NCBI RefSeq assembly: GCF_001421515.1
Contig: NZ_LMKM01000001.1
Coordinates: 2,314 to 66,313 of the forward strand
Origin: Pedobacter sp. Leaf216
Lineage (GTDB): Bacteria; Bacteroidota; Bacteroidia; Sphingobacteriales; Sphingobacteriaceae
Direction: 5' to 3'
Length of the DNA: 64,000 nt
Part shown: positions 36,968 through 46,357 of the stretch, piece after piece
Position numbering within the stretch: position 1 is the stretch's first letter
How the letters are laid out: each line of letters opens with the position of its first letter
The notes under the pieces: model-generated
Database searches by the model: none
What the model was told of the DNA's origin: nothing
What the model saw: only the letters and a program-made list of their open reading frames with translations
Position numbers and translations under genes: made by a program

Positions 36968-37483
36968 TTAATCTTTTCGCTTATATACCGGAACAGTAGA
37001 GCAGGGCTCGCCGAACATAATGCTCTTTACAACCGGGGTTAGCAGATTGGTAACCTCCACATAAGCAGAAACCGGAACATCGATATCCCCGCATCCTTTT
37101 ACCACCACACGCTCATTTGCATAATCCTGTGGATTAATTTTACCAAGCGCTTTGGCAAATAATACAGCCTCCAGGGTATTTAAATCGCCAAATACCACTT
37201 CATTGACATAGGGTTGTAATCGGTTGGCCAGTAACATATAAGCCCAGGTAGGAACTATTGCATCTGCAGAGCAGGTAATGGCTACATTTTTTCCCTCGTA
37301 TTGTGTCCAGTCGTGATTTTTGATAAATTCCCTGAAATCTTTCTCTCTCAGCATTAAGCCATGAAAAAGATTATCTACGATATCGTATAATACCCGCTCG
37401 CCTTTATGATAAAAATCTTCAAGGTTTAAAGTGATCAAACCGCTATTGGCTACCTTATTAATAATGTTTTCCTGAATATCCAT
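36968..37483 (-). CDS. DUF2480 family protein
   Basis: 171 residues, no signal peptide or membrane segment, so cytosolic. The sequence (SGLITLNLEDFYHKGERVLYDI, then HDWTQYEGKNVAITCSADAIVPTWAYMLL, VVVKGCGDIDVPVSAY) fits the Bacteroidota family DUF2480 as I remember it. No catalytic residues can be named. A terminator of the upstream ppiD-like gene lies just before its start. Confidence 0.7.
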   Translation of the reverse strand: MDIQENIINKVANSGLITLNLEDFYHKGERVLYDIVDNLFHGLMLREKDFREFIKNHDWTQYEGKNVAITCSADAIVPTWAYMLLANRLQPYVNEVVFGDLNTLEAVLFAKALGKINPQDYANERVVVKGCGDIDVPVSAYVEVTNLLTPVVKSIMFGEPCSTVPVYKRKD

Positions 37484-37493
37484 GGCCTTAAAT

Positions 37494-37528
37494 AAAAAAA
37501 CCGTTCCGACTGATCATCGGAACGGTTA
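37494..37528 (-). terminator. Terminator after the ppiD-like gene
   Basis: AACCGTTCCG (37499-37508) pairs with CGGAACGGTT (37518-37527) around a 9-nt loop, with a run of T following on the minus strand. It lies between the PPIase gene and the DUF2480 gene. Confidence 0.85.
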
Positions 37529-37548
37529 CAAAATTACGGAATTTCTAA

Positions 37549-39633
37549 TTAATAGAATTTCACACGATTGTCTTTTATCTTCGCATTTTCCTGTAAAGCC
37601 TGGAAAGCAGATCCTAATGAACGCTGGCCTAAACTTAACAACATGCTTTCTTTTTGCTTGAACATATTTGCAATTGGTGCAGGGTTTGTAAATCCATCAA
37701 CAGAAAATACATAAACACCACGCTCACCTTGCACAGGGGCTGATACTTTACCTGGTTGAGAACCAAAAACACTTCCCACCAATGCATTTTCTTGTGCCAC
37801 ACCCGGAATTACAGGGTTAGCAAACACAACATTTTGAACTGGATTAACCGGACGCGCTACTTTTGATGCAATTTGATCTAAACTTGCTTTACCAGCATTA
37901 GCCAACTTTTCTTTTAATAATTTTGCTTTAACAGCATTGATTACCATTGGCTCAATTTCTTTTTTCACATCATCTAAAGCTAAAATGCCTTTTGGACTGA
38001 TTGATGTTAAACGGGCAACTACGTAAGCATTGCTCATGGTATAAATTTCTGGCAAAACATCACCTTTTTCAGCAGCATAAGCATCCTGAATCAATTTACG
38101 TGGGTTATCCAGTCCTGCAGCAAAGCCTTGAGTTGGAGCAACCTTATCAGCAACAGCAACTTTCAATCCTTTTTGTGCTGCAAACTTGCTAAAATCATTA
38201 CCTTTTACATCTGTTAAGAAACTGCTTGCTGCTTTATAAGCTGCTGCCTGGGTTTTGCTACTTGCTGCCAATGCTTTTTCTACATAAGCCAACTTAGCCA
38301 CCTTAGATGAACCGATCTGTTTTTCGATTTTAAGGATATGGTATCCGAACTGGGATTTTACCACTTTAATATCTCCGGCTTTACCATCAAATGCAGCATT
38401 TTCGAATTCAGGTACCATCGCACCACGTGCAAAAGTTGGCAATTCACCACCTTTATCTTTCGAACCATCTACACTATAGTTTTTAGCCAGTTCAGCAAAG
38501 TTGCCTCCTTTTAAAATTAATCCTTTTAATGAGTCAGCCAATTTAACTGCTTTATCTTCACCACCAACTTTAGCCGGATCGATTAAGATATGGCTTGCTT
38601 TTACCGAATCAGGAGAGATGCGGGTAGAAACAACTTTAATGATTTTATATGAGTTACCTGTTAATTTAGGACCATAAAAACTTCCGGCAGGTAAAGCAAA
38701 CACTGCTGAATCAACAGCTGGATCTAATTTACCTTTAGTAATATAGGTAAACGGAACCTTAACGTCTGAATTGATTGCAGCGAAAAGTGAATCGTTTTTA
38801 GCCACCTGGAAATCAGCAGCAATTTTATCAACCTGAGTTTTAATGGCTAATGAATCTGCTTTGTTCGGACTGATACTAAAAGTAACATATTCGAAAGCAC
38901 GGGTTTCCTGTGGATTGTTGAAACGCGCTTTATTCTGATCATAGTATTCGCTATAATCTGCATCCGTTACTTTAACCGACTTATCAGGTATAGATGCATA
39001 ATCTAAACTTACATATTTAAAATTAGCCAGTTTGTTGCGGTTGTTATATTCATCAGTAGCCTCTAATGAAGTTACATAAACCGAATTACGGATCAGGTTA
39101 GAGTATTTGGTTTGTAACGCCTGGTTTTTAATTTCTTCCTGCAACATATTGGATTGTTGTATGGCTTGAGCTTCTTTCGATTTAAGAAAGTTCATCAGCG
39201 TTACACGATCCAACTGCCCGGTTTGAGGGTTAGAGAAATATTGTTTAATCAGCGGGCTAGGGTTCTGGCCTTGTAATAAATCCACAAGTTCATCTTCCGA
39301 TACCGTTAAACCTAAACGGTCATATTCTTTGGTTAATAAAACTTTAGCCAATTCTGCATTCCAGGCCTGGTCTACAGCCATGGCAGTCATCTGTGCATTT
39401 GCACTACCGCCATATTGTTGTTTCATCTGGTTTACACCTTGATCAACTTTTGGTCCGAACTCATCAATATTGATATCGTTACCATCAATAGAACCTACTA
39501 CCTTTTGATTTGCCGACCAAAAAGGTTTACCCACGTTAATTGCATCACCTACTAAAAATGCAACAATTGCAAAACCTATAGCAAAGACCAGGATATAGCC
39601 CGCACGGTTACGCAAAAATGTCATTAATCCCAT
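37549..39633 (-). CDS. PpiD-like membrane-anchored peptidyl-prolyl isomerase
   Basis: 694 residues. One N-terminal TM (GYILVFAIGFAIVAFLVG), then a SurA_N-like helical chaperone region (about 40-230). A parvulin domain sits near 345-440 with VKASHILIDPA, FAELAKNYSVDGSKDKGGELPTFARGAMVPEFENAAF and KSQFGYHILKIEK. A second, degenerate parvulin-like part follows. It would fold or chaperone exported and outer-membrane proteins in the periplasm. It is downstream of lptC in a leftward series that also holds the barrel and coaX genes. A terminator ends it. Confidence 0.92.
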   Translation of the reverse strand: MGLMTFLRNRAGYILVFAIGFAIVAFLVGDAINVGKPFWSANQKVVGSIDGNDINIDEFGPKVDQGVNQMKQQYGGSANAQMTAMAVDQAWNAELAKVLLTKEYDRLGLTVSEDELVDLLQGQNPSPLIKQYFSNPQTGQLDRVTLMNFLKSKEAQAIQQSNMLQEEIKNQALQTKYSNLIRNSVYVTSLEATDEYNNRNKLANFKYVSLDYASIPDKSVKVTDADYSEYYDQNKARFNNPQETRAFEYVTFSISPNKADSLAIKTQVDKIAADFQVAKNDSLFAAINSDVKVPFTYITKGKLDPAVDSAVFALPAGSFYGPKLTGNSYKIIKVVSTRISPDSVKASHILIDPAKVGGEDKAVKLADSLKGLILKGGNFAELAKNYSVDGSKDKGGELPTFARGAMVPEFENAAFDGKAGDIKVVKSQFGYHILKIEKQIGSSKVAKLAYVEKALAASSKTQAAAYKAASSFLTDVKGNDFSKFAAQKGLKVAVADKVAPTQGFAAGLDNPRKLIQDAYAAEKGDVLPEIYTMSNAYVVARLTSISPKGILALDDVKKEIEPMVINAVKAKLLKEKLANAGKASLDQIASKVARPVNPVQNVVFANPVIPGVAQENALVGSVFGSQPGKVSAPVQGERGVYVFSVDGFTNPAPIANMFKQKESMLLSLGQRSLGSAFQALQENAKIKDNRVKFY

Positions 39634-39793
39634 ATTGTAATTATAAATTTATTTAGTTCTTTTTTAAGAGGGCGCAAGATACAAATTTGCCTTAAAAAAG
39701 AAAACACAAAATTTTATTTATCAAGTGTTTAATTTTTAAGTAAATAGAAGCCTCTTTTTCTTGATAGAATGACCGTATTAGTGAATAAATAGC

Positions 39794-40366
39794 TTAAGGG
39801 GCCACGCCTTCTTTCATGTTCAGTTCTCCGTTTCCACTATCCATCTCATAGGTGCTAAAATCCTGCGGGGCTTTAAAGTTAATTCCTTCTCCCACGCTAC
39901 CATCCGCACCTCTAACATATACCCTTTGATTTGAATAAAAGAACTTCTTCGATTCATCCCAGATCAGTTCCTGAGAAGAAAAAGTATCACCTTTACTGTT
40001 TTTCACCACTACATTTTTCCTGAATTCAGTTTTAAGTTCAGTATCCTTCCTAATGGCATAATCGCAAACCAGGTTACCATCAATGGTTCCGTTCGGGTTG
40101 TAAAAATCGATGTTTACGCCCTTAATCATTTCCTGATAAGAGCTGCCGTTAGATGGCGTAACCTTATCCAATATCGGAGCTGTACCTTTAGCCTTTAATC
40201 TGGCCGAATCGCTGTAAACAATATCTACACCAATGGTACGGTCTCTGGTTAAGGTTACCTTATTTGCAGAAACTGAATTTGCATTTTTTAGATCGTCGTC
40301 TCCACAAGATGCCAAAAACAATGGCAACACCAGAAACAGACCATATAAAAATGTTCTACAGTTCAT
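39794..40366 (-). CDS. lptC: LPS export protein LptC-like lipoprotein
   Basis: 190 residues. Lipoprotein signal ending FLASCGDDD. GVDIVYSDSARLKAKGTAPILDKV and IDFYNPNGTIDGNLVCDYAI are the LptC pattern of beta-strands; LptC passes LPS from the LptBFG complex to LptA in the periplasm. E. coli LptC has a TM anchor, and the lipoprotein form is usual in Bacteroidota. Its start overlaps the stop of the upstream barrel gene by one base. No lptA or lptB is in the window. Confidence 0.85.
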   Translation of the reverse strand: MNCRTFLYGLFLVLPLFLASCGDDDLKNANSVSANKVTLTRDRTIGVDIVYSDSARLKAKGTAPILDKVTPSNGSSYQEMIKGVNIDFYNPNGTIDGNLVCDYAIRKDTELKTEFRKNVVVKNSKGDTFSSQELIWDESKKFFYSNQRVYVRGADGSVGEGINFKAPQDFSTYEMDSGNGELNMKEGVAP

Positions 40367-41658
40367 TAGTCTACACGGTACTTACGAAACCAGGTATCGT
40401 TTAAAGTAAAGCCAAGGTGGAAATTGATGTACTGTTCTTTAACAAGATTGTTGTTCAGTGTTCCTCGTTGGCCAACCTCAGTTGTGAAGTTAATTTTATA
40501 AAATGCAGTACCACCGCTTGCAGTAGGCAGTGGGAAACCAAAACCTAAAGATGCGCCCATTTGCTTAATGTCTTGATTATTGATCTGAATATAGGTTTTA
40601 TCATAACTTACGCCCAAACGGTAATCAACACGTTTCATGTAACTGTTGTAAGAAAAAGCATCTGGCGTCCATTGGCCACCTAAAGATGCACCCCAGCTGT
40701 CTTGCAAGCCTTGGTTTACATTATTTATGCTTGTTTTAGACCATTTACTCATTCTAAAATCTGCACCGATTAACCATTTATCATTTTGTTGAATGGCAAT
40801 ACCAAAATTATGTGTTAAAGGTAAAGTAAGGTTAGATTTTCCATTATCCACTGTGTTTAGCGTATCTGCTGCGGTACTTTCATTACCATCCACATCTCTT
40901 GTATATAGCGTAGCGTAAGAGGTTAGCGTAGAATTTACTTTTCCTGAAGTACTTCCAGAGTATCCTAAAGTAACGATGGTTTTCTTGCCTACATTAAAAT
41001 CGTATTGGATACCATATGAATAATTTAAACCGCCAACACTATTTTTAGTCTGAAGTTTAGCATTGTAAGAACCGGCACTATTAAATTCAGTAGCACGGCT
41101 GGTTTGAAGGTTACCGAAAATATATTCCAGGTTACCACCAATTCTTAAATGGTCGCCAAAGCGGTAACCATAACCCAAATAAGCTTTTGATAAGCCACCT
41201 TCACCTTCATATAATTGATCCAATGTTGTGGTATCAACTTTAACCGTATTCCTATAATTATAACCCAAATCAGAGTAAGGCAAAATACCAAAACTCAATG
41301 CTGATCTTCTGGTAACCGGAGCAGCGAAAGCCAAATGGCTAAATGTAGAGTTAAAGCTCGATTCTTTTAAGTTATTGCGTGATAGGCTGGTTACACTTGC
41401 ACTCATACCAATATCGATCGTTGTTAACGAAATACCAGCATACGATGCAGGGTTTTGCATATTGATGTTATTGAAACCTGTTACTTTGCTCACGGCAGTA
41501 GAAATTCCACCCATTGCCCTAAACTGTGGCAACAAAGATCCTTTTATATTTCCAAGTCCATATCTTGAATATGGTGATGATGTGGTAACCTGTGCCTGAG
41601 CACCAAAACCACAAACTAGAACGAGTATGGCTGCAATATAATTTATTCTTTTGTACAT
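40366..41658 (-). CDS. Outer-membrane beta-barrel protein, FadL/PorV-like
   Basis: 430 residues from the ATG at 41658 (MYKRINYIAAILVLVCGFGAQAQ signal). The mature N-terminus is SSPYSRYGLGNI, then many beta strands (LSFGILPYSDLGYNYRN, LGYGYRFGDHLRIGGNLEYIFGNL, WLIGADFRMSKWSK) and an aromatic C-terminus (FHLGFTLNDTWFRKYRVD), as in a FadL-type transport barrel. The start at 41679 would overlap coaX; 41658 does not. The placement coaX - barrel - lptC - ppiD is typical of this group as I recall. Function unknown. Confidence 0.75.
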   Translation of the reverse strand: MYKRINYIAAILVLVCGFGAQAQVTTSSPYSRYGLGNIKGSLLPQFRAMGGISTAVSKVTGFNNINMQNPASYAGISLTTIDIGMSASVTSLSRNNLKESSFNSTFSHLAFAAPVTRRSALSFGILPYSDLGYNYRNTVKVDTTTLDQLYEGEGGLSKAYLGYGYRFGDHLRIGGNLEYIFGNLQTSRATEFNSAGSYNAKLQTKNSVGGLNYSYGIQYDFNVGKKTIVTLGYSGSTSGKVNSTLTSYATLYTRDVDGNESTAADTLNTVDNGKSNLTLPLTHNFGIAIQQNDKWLIGADFRMSKWSKTSINNVNQGLQDSWGASLGGQWTPDAFSYNSYMKRVDYRLGVSYDKTYIQINNQDIKQMGASLGFGFPLPTASGGTAFYKINFTTEVGQRGTLNNNLVKEQYINFHLGFTLNDTWFRKYRVD

Positions 41659-41659
41659 T

Positions 41660-42394
41660 TTAATCTGCAATAGCTTCATTTAATCCTTTTAATACCAGGT
41701 AGGGATCTTTTATAATTTGAGGGGCAAAGATGCTGTTTTGTAATTGCTTATACAAAAAATTAGCATCACCACCCGTTATAATTACCTTCAGGGCACTTTC
41801 TTTCTTATTATTTAAGGCAATAAAGCCTTCAATTTCATTTATTATACCTTGCAAAACACCATTCTTAATCGCCGATAAGGTATCAGTCCCTTCTACTATA
41901 TCCTCTTTTGCATCCCACTCCACCAATGGCAAACGGCCGGTAAACTCATGCACAGCCTTAAAACGCATATTTATACCAGGGCTTATGCTGCCGCCAAAAT
42001 ATTCTTTTGATCCGCTTAAAGCATCATAAGTAATACAAGTGCCGGCATCTACCACCAAACTTGCACTTGCAGGATACAATCCGTTTGCACCCAAAATTGC
42101 TGCCCATCTATCTAATCCTAAAGTAACGGGTGTTTTATACCTGTTTTGCACTCCGTTAGTCAACATGGTTGAAAAGCGGATATAATCGGTATGCTTTTTT
42201 AAAAATACTTCCAGCGGACCAACTTCCTGGTTAACACTGCTGATGATTGATTTGGCCGGTGCAAATTTTTCAATCAATTGAGCCAGATCCAGTATCCCAA
42301 GTTTATTGAAACGCTGATGATGAACAATTTCTTTCTTTGCAAAAACAGCAACCTTTGCCGAAGAATTTCCAATATCAATGCTTAGCCTGCGCAT
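41660..42394 (-). CDS. coaX: Type III pantothenate kinase
   Basis: CoaX phosphorylates pantothenate, the first step of CoA synthesis, and needs a monovalent cation. 244 residues. SIDIGNSSAKVAVF (5-18) is the phosphate motif, TPVTLGLDRWAAILGA a second and VVDAGTCITYDAL a third; GGSISPGINMRFKAV follows. These are diagnostic of type III. It begins a leftward series with the barrel and lptC. Confidence 0.95.
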   Translation of the reverse strand: MRRLSIDIGNSSAKVAVFAKKEIVHHQRFNKLGILDLAQLIEKFAPAKSIISSVNQEVGPLEVFLKKHTDYIRFSTMLTNGVQNRYKTPVTLGLDRWAAILGANGLYPASASLVVDAGTCITYDALSGSKEYFGGSISPGINMRFKAVHEFTGRLPLVEWDAKEDIVEGTDTLSAIKNGVLQGIINEIEGFIALNNKKESALKVIITGGDANFLYKQLQNSIFAPQIIKDPYLVLKGLNEAIAD

Positions 42395-42548
42395 TTGTAA
42401 TCTCCCTCCGCAAATAATATGTTGTTTAGAAATTCCAATGACTCCATTTTTATCAATCCGATTAAAACTAAAAAAGCTTTAATTCTAAAATCATGCACAA
42501 AGCTATTAATCTTTGTCAAGTTTCGTTCTAGTTATTTGTTAAAAAAGG

Positions 42549-43529
42549 TTAAACAAATAGAAAATACTGCACCGAAAGCACAAATAAAAGGAACAATGTT
42601 TCGTAAAACCAACGTTTTTTAGCATTACTGAAATAGTAGGCCAACAGTACCGATCCGGGTGGTACACACAGCAGGAAATGCCACGTTCTGAAATCAGGTT
42701 TGAGGTAAAAACTGACCGCCGATACAATAAACATGAAAAACAACAGCTGAAAACTTTTACGGGTGCTGATAAAACTCCTAAAGAAATTTTCGCGCAGCTG
42801 AAGTGATGCCAGTATGATAATTATCGCTACCGGGATAAGCACCAAATAATCGTTATAATTAATTTTAAAAACAGAAGGGAATTTATTGCCCAGCGGTTTC
42901 CAGATCTGATAAAATGAACTTAAATTATCGTTCCAGTAGTAAAATACCGCCAGAAAAAAGAATACGGTTATAAATCCGATCAACCCGGCCAACCACTCCC
43001 GCCAGTTAAAAGACCTAAACAGCAGCAAAGCCAAAAAGATCATCAGCAGCATGGCCATAAAAGGGAAGTAAATCAGTGTGCCAACCGCTATGATCATCCC
43101 GATATCGAAAACGGTGGTGATGGAGTTGGCACTTTTTCCCAGTTTTAAAAATTTATCAATAATCCAGATCAGCAAAAAATTACAGATCAATGCCGGAGAG
43201 AGGATCATAAAAGGCATAAATAAACTTGTTCCCGTAACAAACATCAGTCCCGGCAGGAAACTGGGTTTAGCAAGTAAATTGTGGTTGTTTACTATCCTGT
43301 TAAAAATTAAAGCCTGAATAAATACCAGCACCGCAGCAATAAAAATATTGGTGGACGGATTAAAGGCATTATCTAAATCTATATTGATCAAAAGCCTTGC
43401 AAATGGCTCCAAGAAATCGAAGTTTAATTGCGCAGGAATCTCATAAAAGATGGCCATACGCATAAAAAATGTGTAAACCAGCAGCAACAAGAGGTTAATT
43501 GGACTTAGCTTTCTAAACTGATTAATCAT
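42549..43529 (-). CDS. Polytopic membrane protein, DUF6427-like
   Basis: 326 residues, about 8-9 TM helices (for example INLLLLLVYTFFMRMAIF, LMFVTGTSLFMPFMIL, ALICNFLLIWIIDKFL, GLIGFITVFFFLAVFYYW). The opening segment INQFRKLSPINLLLLLVYTF fits the Bacteroidota family DUF6427. Function unknown. The 154-nt gap before coaX shows no clear terminator. Confidence 0.65.
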   Translation of the reverse strand: MINQFRKLSPINLLLLLVYTFFMRMAIFYEIPAQLNFDFLEPFARLLINIDLDNAFNPSTNIFIAAVLVFIQALIFNRIVNNHNLLAKPSFLPGLMFVTGTSLFMPFMILSPALICNFLLIWIIDKFLKLGKSANSITTVFDIGMIIAVGTLIYFPFMAMLLMIFLALLLFRSFNWREWLAGLIGFITVFFFLAVFYYWNDNLSSFYQIWKPLGNKFPSVFKINYNDYLVLIPVAIIIILASLQLRENFFRSFISTRKSFQLLFFMFIVSAVSFYLKPDFRTWHFLLCVPPGSVLLAYYFSNAKKRWFYETLFLLFVLSVQYFLFV

Positions 43530-43586
43530 GCCTTTTTAAAGAGTAGGCAAAGTAAAGAAAATAATTTAAGAGTAGCAGAAGAAAGA

Positions 43587-44576
43587 CTAAGGCCGGGCAT
43601 ACTTCTTTACCATATCATCAATAATCCGGGCAGTTTCATCCGGGAAATGAAATTCATGCTGCTGAGGATTTTCCACCCAGTTTTTGATAATAGGAAGCCA
43701 GTTTCTTGTACTGCCCCAGATCACAGGCAGACCAAACTGTTTTAAGGCGTAAGCATTACATTGCTGCTCAAACTGGAAACGCATTGGTGCAACAAGCAGC
43801 TTTTTCTTTAAATAAAGTGCCTCAGCAGGCCCTTCAAATCCGCCTCCCGTGAACAACCCTTCGCAGGTGGCCAGACTTATATTGAATTTTTCGTTGTTGA
43901 CAGGCTCTACAAAGACATTACCCTCCTGATAAGCTTCCTTGCTATGTTTTGAGAAAATTTCCCATTTAATGTCGGGGATTTGCATAAAAAGCTTCACGAG
44001 GCGTTTATCATCAATAGCGGGAAGATACACCGTGTAATGGCCTAGATTTTGGCTTTCCATATTGCGGATCTCCGCCCTGATTACCGGGGTATGAATAAAT
44101 GTATCGTAGCGGTCGAAGTGAAAGCCAATGTGGTATTTTGTAGGAGCATAACGGCTCAAAATAAGCTTTCCCCAATCCAAAGTTCTTGGCCGGGGTACTT
44201 TTTTTGATTTAAATGCTGCTTGATGGCTCAATGATACGCATTCTATACCTTGCAGCTTACAGGCCCAGGCACTTACTGGTTCAAAATCGTTTACAATTAG
44301 GTTGTAATCTTTAAGTTCAAGCTGCTTCATGTCTTTGCGGAAACGGAAAAGATTCATGTTCAGCCAGGTTTTGAAATGATCTACGCCGCCTTTTTTCCCA
44401 AATATAAAGCTGAAACCGTGCAATTGATATTTTACGGGCTGACTGAGTTTTACATCGGCCTGTGTTCCGCTTACTAAAATATCCAGTTCGCCATATTGCT
44501 GTAACAAAGGAATAATTTCCCTCGCCCTGCTGATATGGCCATTACCTGTTCCCTGTATTGCGTAAAGTATTTTCAT
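43587..44576 (-). CDS. GT-B glycosyltransferase-like protein
   Basis: 329 residues. MKILYAIQGTGNGHISRAREI is a glycosyltransferase-28-type N-terminus, VSLSHQAAFKSK lies in the middle and CEGLFTGGGFEGPAEALYLKKKLLVAP is the C-terminal donor-binding loop. It resembles the family of predicted glycosyltransferases found beside metallophosphoesterases; here one lies 20 nt away. Substrate unknown; perhaps a lipid sugar. Confidence 0.75.
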   Translation of the reverse strand: MKILYAIQGTGNGHISRAREIIPLLQQYGELDILVSGTQADVKLSQPVKYQLHGFSFIFGKKGGVDHFKTWLNMNLFRFRKDMKQLELKDYNLIVNDFEPVSAWACKLQGIECVSLSHQAAFKSKKVPRPRTLDWGKLILSRYAPTKYHIGFHFDRYDTFIHTPVIRAEIRNMESQNLGHYTVYLPAIDDKRLVKLFMQIPDIKWEIFSKHSKEAYQEGNVFVEPVNNEKFNISLATCEGLFTGGGFEGPAEALYLKKKLLVAPMRFQFEQQCNAYALKQFGLPVIWGSTRNWLPIIKNWVENPQQHEFHFPDETARIIDDMVKKYARP

Positions 44577-44596
44577 TTATGCCCGAATATCTAAAA

Positions 44597-45451
44597 TTAT
44601 TGGGCAATTTCATATTTTATATTCTGTAAAAGAATATTTATATCCAGTTTACTTTTTAGATCCTCGCCATCAGAAAGCAGCCCTTCATCAGTCTCATCCT
44701 TTGTAAAGTCCTGATGGTCATACTTAAATACAGTCCAGGTTTTGTTATTATATTCTAATGAAGTCAGACTTTCCACCCAATCGCCACTGTTCAGGTAAAC
44801 TACTTTTCCATCTTCAGTAGCGATTTCGCGTTGTTCCGCCTGATGGATATGCCCACAAACCACATATTGATAACCTTTTTCGATGGCCAATTCTGCCGCT
44901 GTCTGCTCAAAGCTGTTGATGAACTTGACCGCATCTTTAAACTTGGCTTTTATTTTTTTTGAAAAGCTCATTTTTTCCCGGCCAAACGCGGTAAGCACCC
45001 AATTTACAAAACTATTGATCAGGATTAGGGTATCGTAGCCAACCGCCCCGAGTTTGGCGAGCCATTTAGAATGTTGCATGGTTACATCAAAAACATCACC
45101 GTGGAAAAACCAGGCCCTTTTACCGTCTAACTCTAAAATTAATTTATTCTGAAGGTGGAAAGTTCCCATTTCCATGCCATCGAATTTACGAAGCATTTCA
45201 TCATGGTTTCCTGTTAAATAATGAACCTGAACGCCTTCTGAAACAAATTTCATCAATTTACGGATGACTTTCATGTGCGATTCGGGCCAGTAACTTTTGC
45301 TGAATTGCCAGATATCGATGATATCCCCATTTAAGATTAATATTTTAGGCTTAATGCTTTTCAAATATTTTAAAAGCTCTTTTGCATGGCAGCCATAAGT
45401 GCCCAAATGTACATCGGAAATTACGACTACATCTACGTTTCTTTTATCCAT
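44597..45451 (-). CDS. UDP-2,3-diacylglucosamine diphosphatase-like metallophosphoesterase
   Basis: 284 residues. Metal motifs: VVISDVHLGTYG (DxH), LNGDIIDIW (GDxxD), TGNHDEM (GNHD), FFHGDVFD and VVCGHIHQAEQRE (GHxH). The fold and context fit an LpxH-like enzyme hydrolysing UDP-2,3-diacylglucosamine in lipid A synthesis, but other calcineurin-like lipid phosphoesterases share the motifs. It probably forms an operon with the glycosyltransferase gene downstream. Confidence 0.8.
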   Translation of the reverse strand: MDKRNVDVVVISDVHLGTYGCHAKELLKYLKSIKPKILILNGDIIDIWQFSKSYWPESHMKVIRKLMKFVSEGVQVHYLTGNHDEMLRKFDGMEMGTFHLQNKLILELDGKRAWFFHGDVFDVTMQHSKWLAKLGAVGYDTLILINSFVNWVLTAFGREKMSFSKKIKAKFKDAVKFINSFEQTAAELAIEKGYQYVVCGHIHQAEQREIATEDGKVVYLNSGDWVESLTSLEYNNKTWTVFKYDHQDFTKDETDEGLLSDGEDLKSKLDINILLQNIKYEIAQ

Positions 45452-45522
45452 AAACGGGAAATTTTAGGGGGAAGAATTTTATTACCGCTCGTTGGGAGCA
45501 GTTTAGAGATAAAGTAAAGGTG

Positions 45523-45618
45523 TTACCACTCTTCTTCCTCATCAAGTTTTACCTCAAAGGGGCTAAAGAAATAAAGTACAACAATTAACAAACACACGGC
45601 AAAGAATGACTCTAACAT
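45523..45618 (-). CDS. 31-residue single-TM membrane protein
   Basis: Reads MLESFFAVCLLIVVLYFFS, then a short PFEVKLD segment and an EEEEW end. Residues 4-19 make one TM helix and the tail is strongly acidic. Below usual ORF size limits. A TACATTTG box at 45638-45645 ends 19 nt before the ATG, which supports expression. Family unknown; small membrane proteins of this form often modulate a larger complex. It lies between the LpxH-like gene and the nuclease gene, all leftward. Confidence 0.55.
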   Translation of the reverse strand: MLESFFAVCLLIVVLYFFSPFEVKLDEEEEW

Positions 45619-45637
45619 ATTACCTGATTTTACATTA

Positions 45638-45645
45638 CAAATGTA
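45638..45645 (-). promoter_or_regulatory. -7 promoter element of the 31-aa gene
   Basis: TACATTTG on the minus strand, an exact match to TAnnTTTG. An upstream TTTG lies about 17 nt away, a little short. It would start transcription near 45631. Confidence 0.45.
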
Positions 45646-45826
45646 AGACACTGGATATCAAACAAATGTTACGACATTGTTAAATTATTATTCTCAGGGT
45701 TAAAGTCTGTTAAAATGACTTATAATGGTTAAATGATGCCTGATTTTTTGTTATGCTATTTTTATAAATCGGACATTCTTCTCATCAAAGACTGTTGAGC
45801 TTGAATAAATAAGAAGATAAAGAGTT

Positions 45827-46357
45827 CTATTTTGAAAGGCTATGTTTCGATTCGCGCCATGCCCACGGTGCAATTGCATTTTGCTCTTGCCAGAGGCCGA
45901 TTTTGTTTTTCCTGGCTGTGATTTCCAGCTGCGCGTACAGTGAATCACTGGAATATTTTTTAAAATGCCAGGCCATTCCCTGTTTAATCATTTCCTGATT
46001 TACCACTTGCTTTTTACGATTAATGACAACAGCAATTAACCTTCTATAACGGTCGTATTTCTGGCTTTGTACGTTTACCATTTGCCCGAAACATAAATCG
46101 GACAATGCTTTTTTAGCCTGATTACCAAAAGGCTGCTTACCTCGTTTTTCCGGACAATCGATATGGGCCAAACGTATTTTTAAGGGTTGGTTCTGGTACA
46201 ATACTTCCATCGTATCGCCATCTAAAATGCGAATTACTTTGGCGGTAAAAACAAGGTTGCTGTATTTTCTCGGTTTGCTTCCGCCAGGTTGAATGAAGCA
46301 GCTTTGCAGTGTTAACAGCAAAAAGAGAACACTTAATTTCCCTTTTCCCAACCGCAT
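45827..46357 (-). CDS. Staphylococcal-nuclease-like lipoprotein
   Basis: 176 residues. Lipoprotein signal ending LTLQSC. The SNase domain has ILDGDTMEV, LAHIDCPEKRG, YDRYRRLIAVV and a C-terminal ARKNKIGLWQ, so the catalytic Asp/Glu/Arg set is present. A Ca-dependent nuclease exported to the envelope is expected. Its start overlaps the end of the 71-aa gene by 25 nt, so the two are likely translated from the same message. Confidence 0.85.
   Translation of the reverse strand: MRLGKGKLSVLFLLLTLQSCFIQPGGSKPRKYSNLVFTAKVIRILDGDTMEVLYQNQPLKIRLAHIDCPEKRGKQPFGNQAKKALSDLCFGQMVNVQSQKYDRYRRLIAVVINRKKQVVNQEMIKQGMAWHFKKYSSDSLYAQLEITARKNKIGLWQEQNAIAPWAWRESKHSLSK

Larger units (their letters stand above)
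45452..45826. other. Intergenic region containing a small gene
   Basis: 375 nt. The 31-residue gene at 45523-45618 and its promoter box occupy its left half. The remainder (about 45650-45826) is AT-rich with no clear feature and no recognisable terminator for the nuclease gene. Confidence 0.5.
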
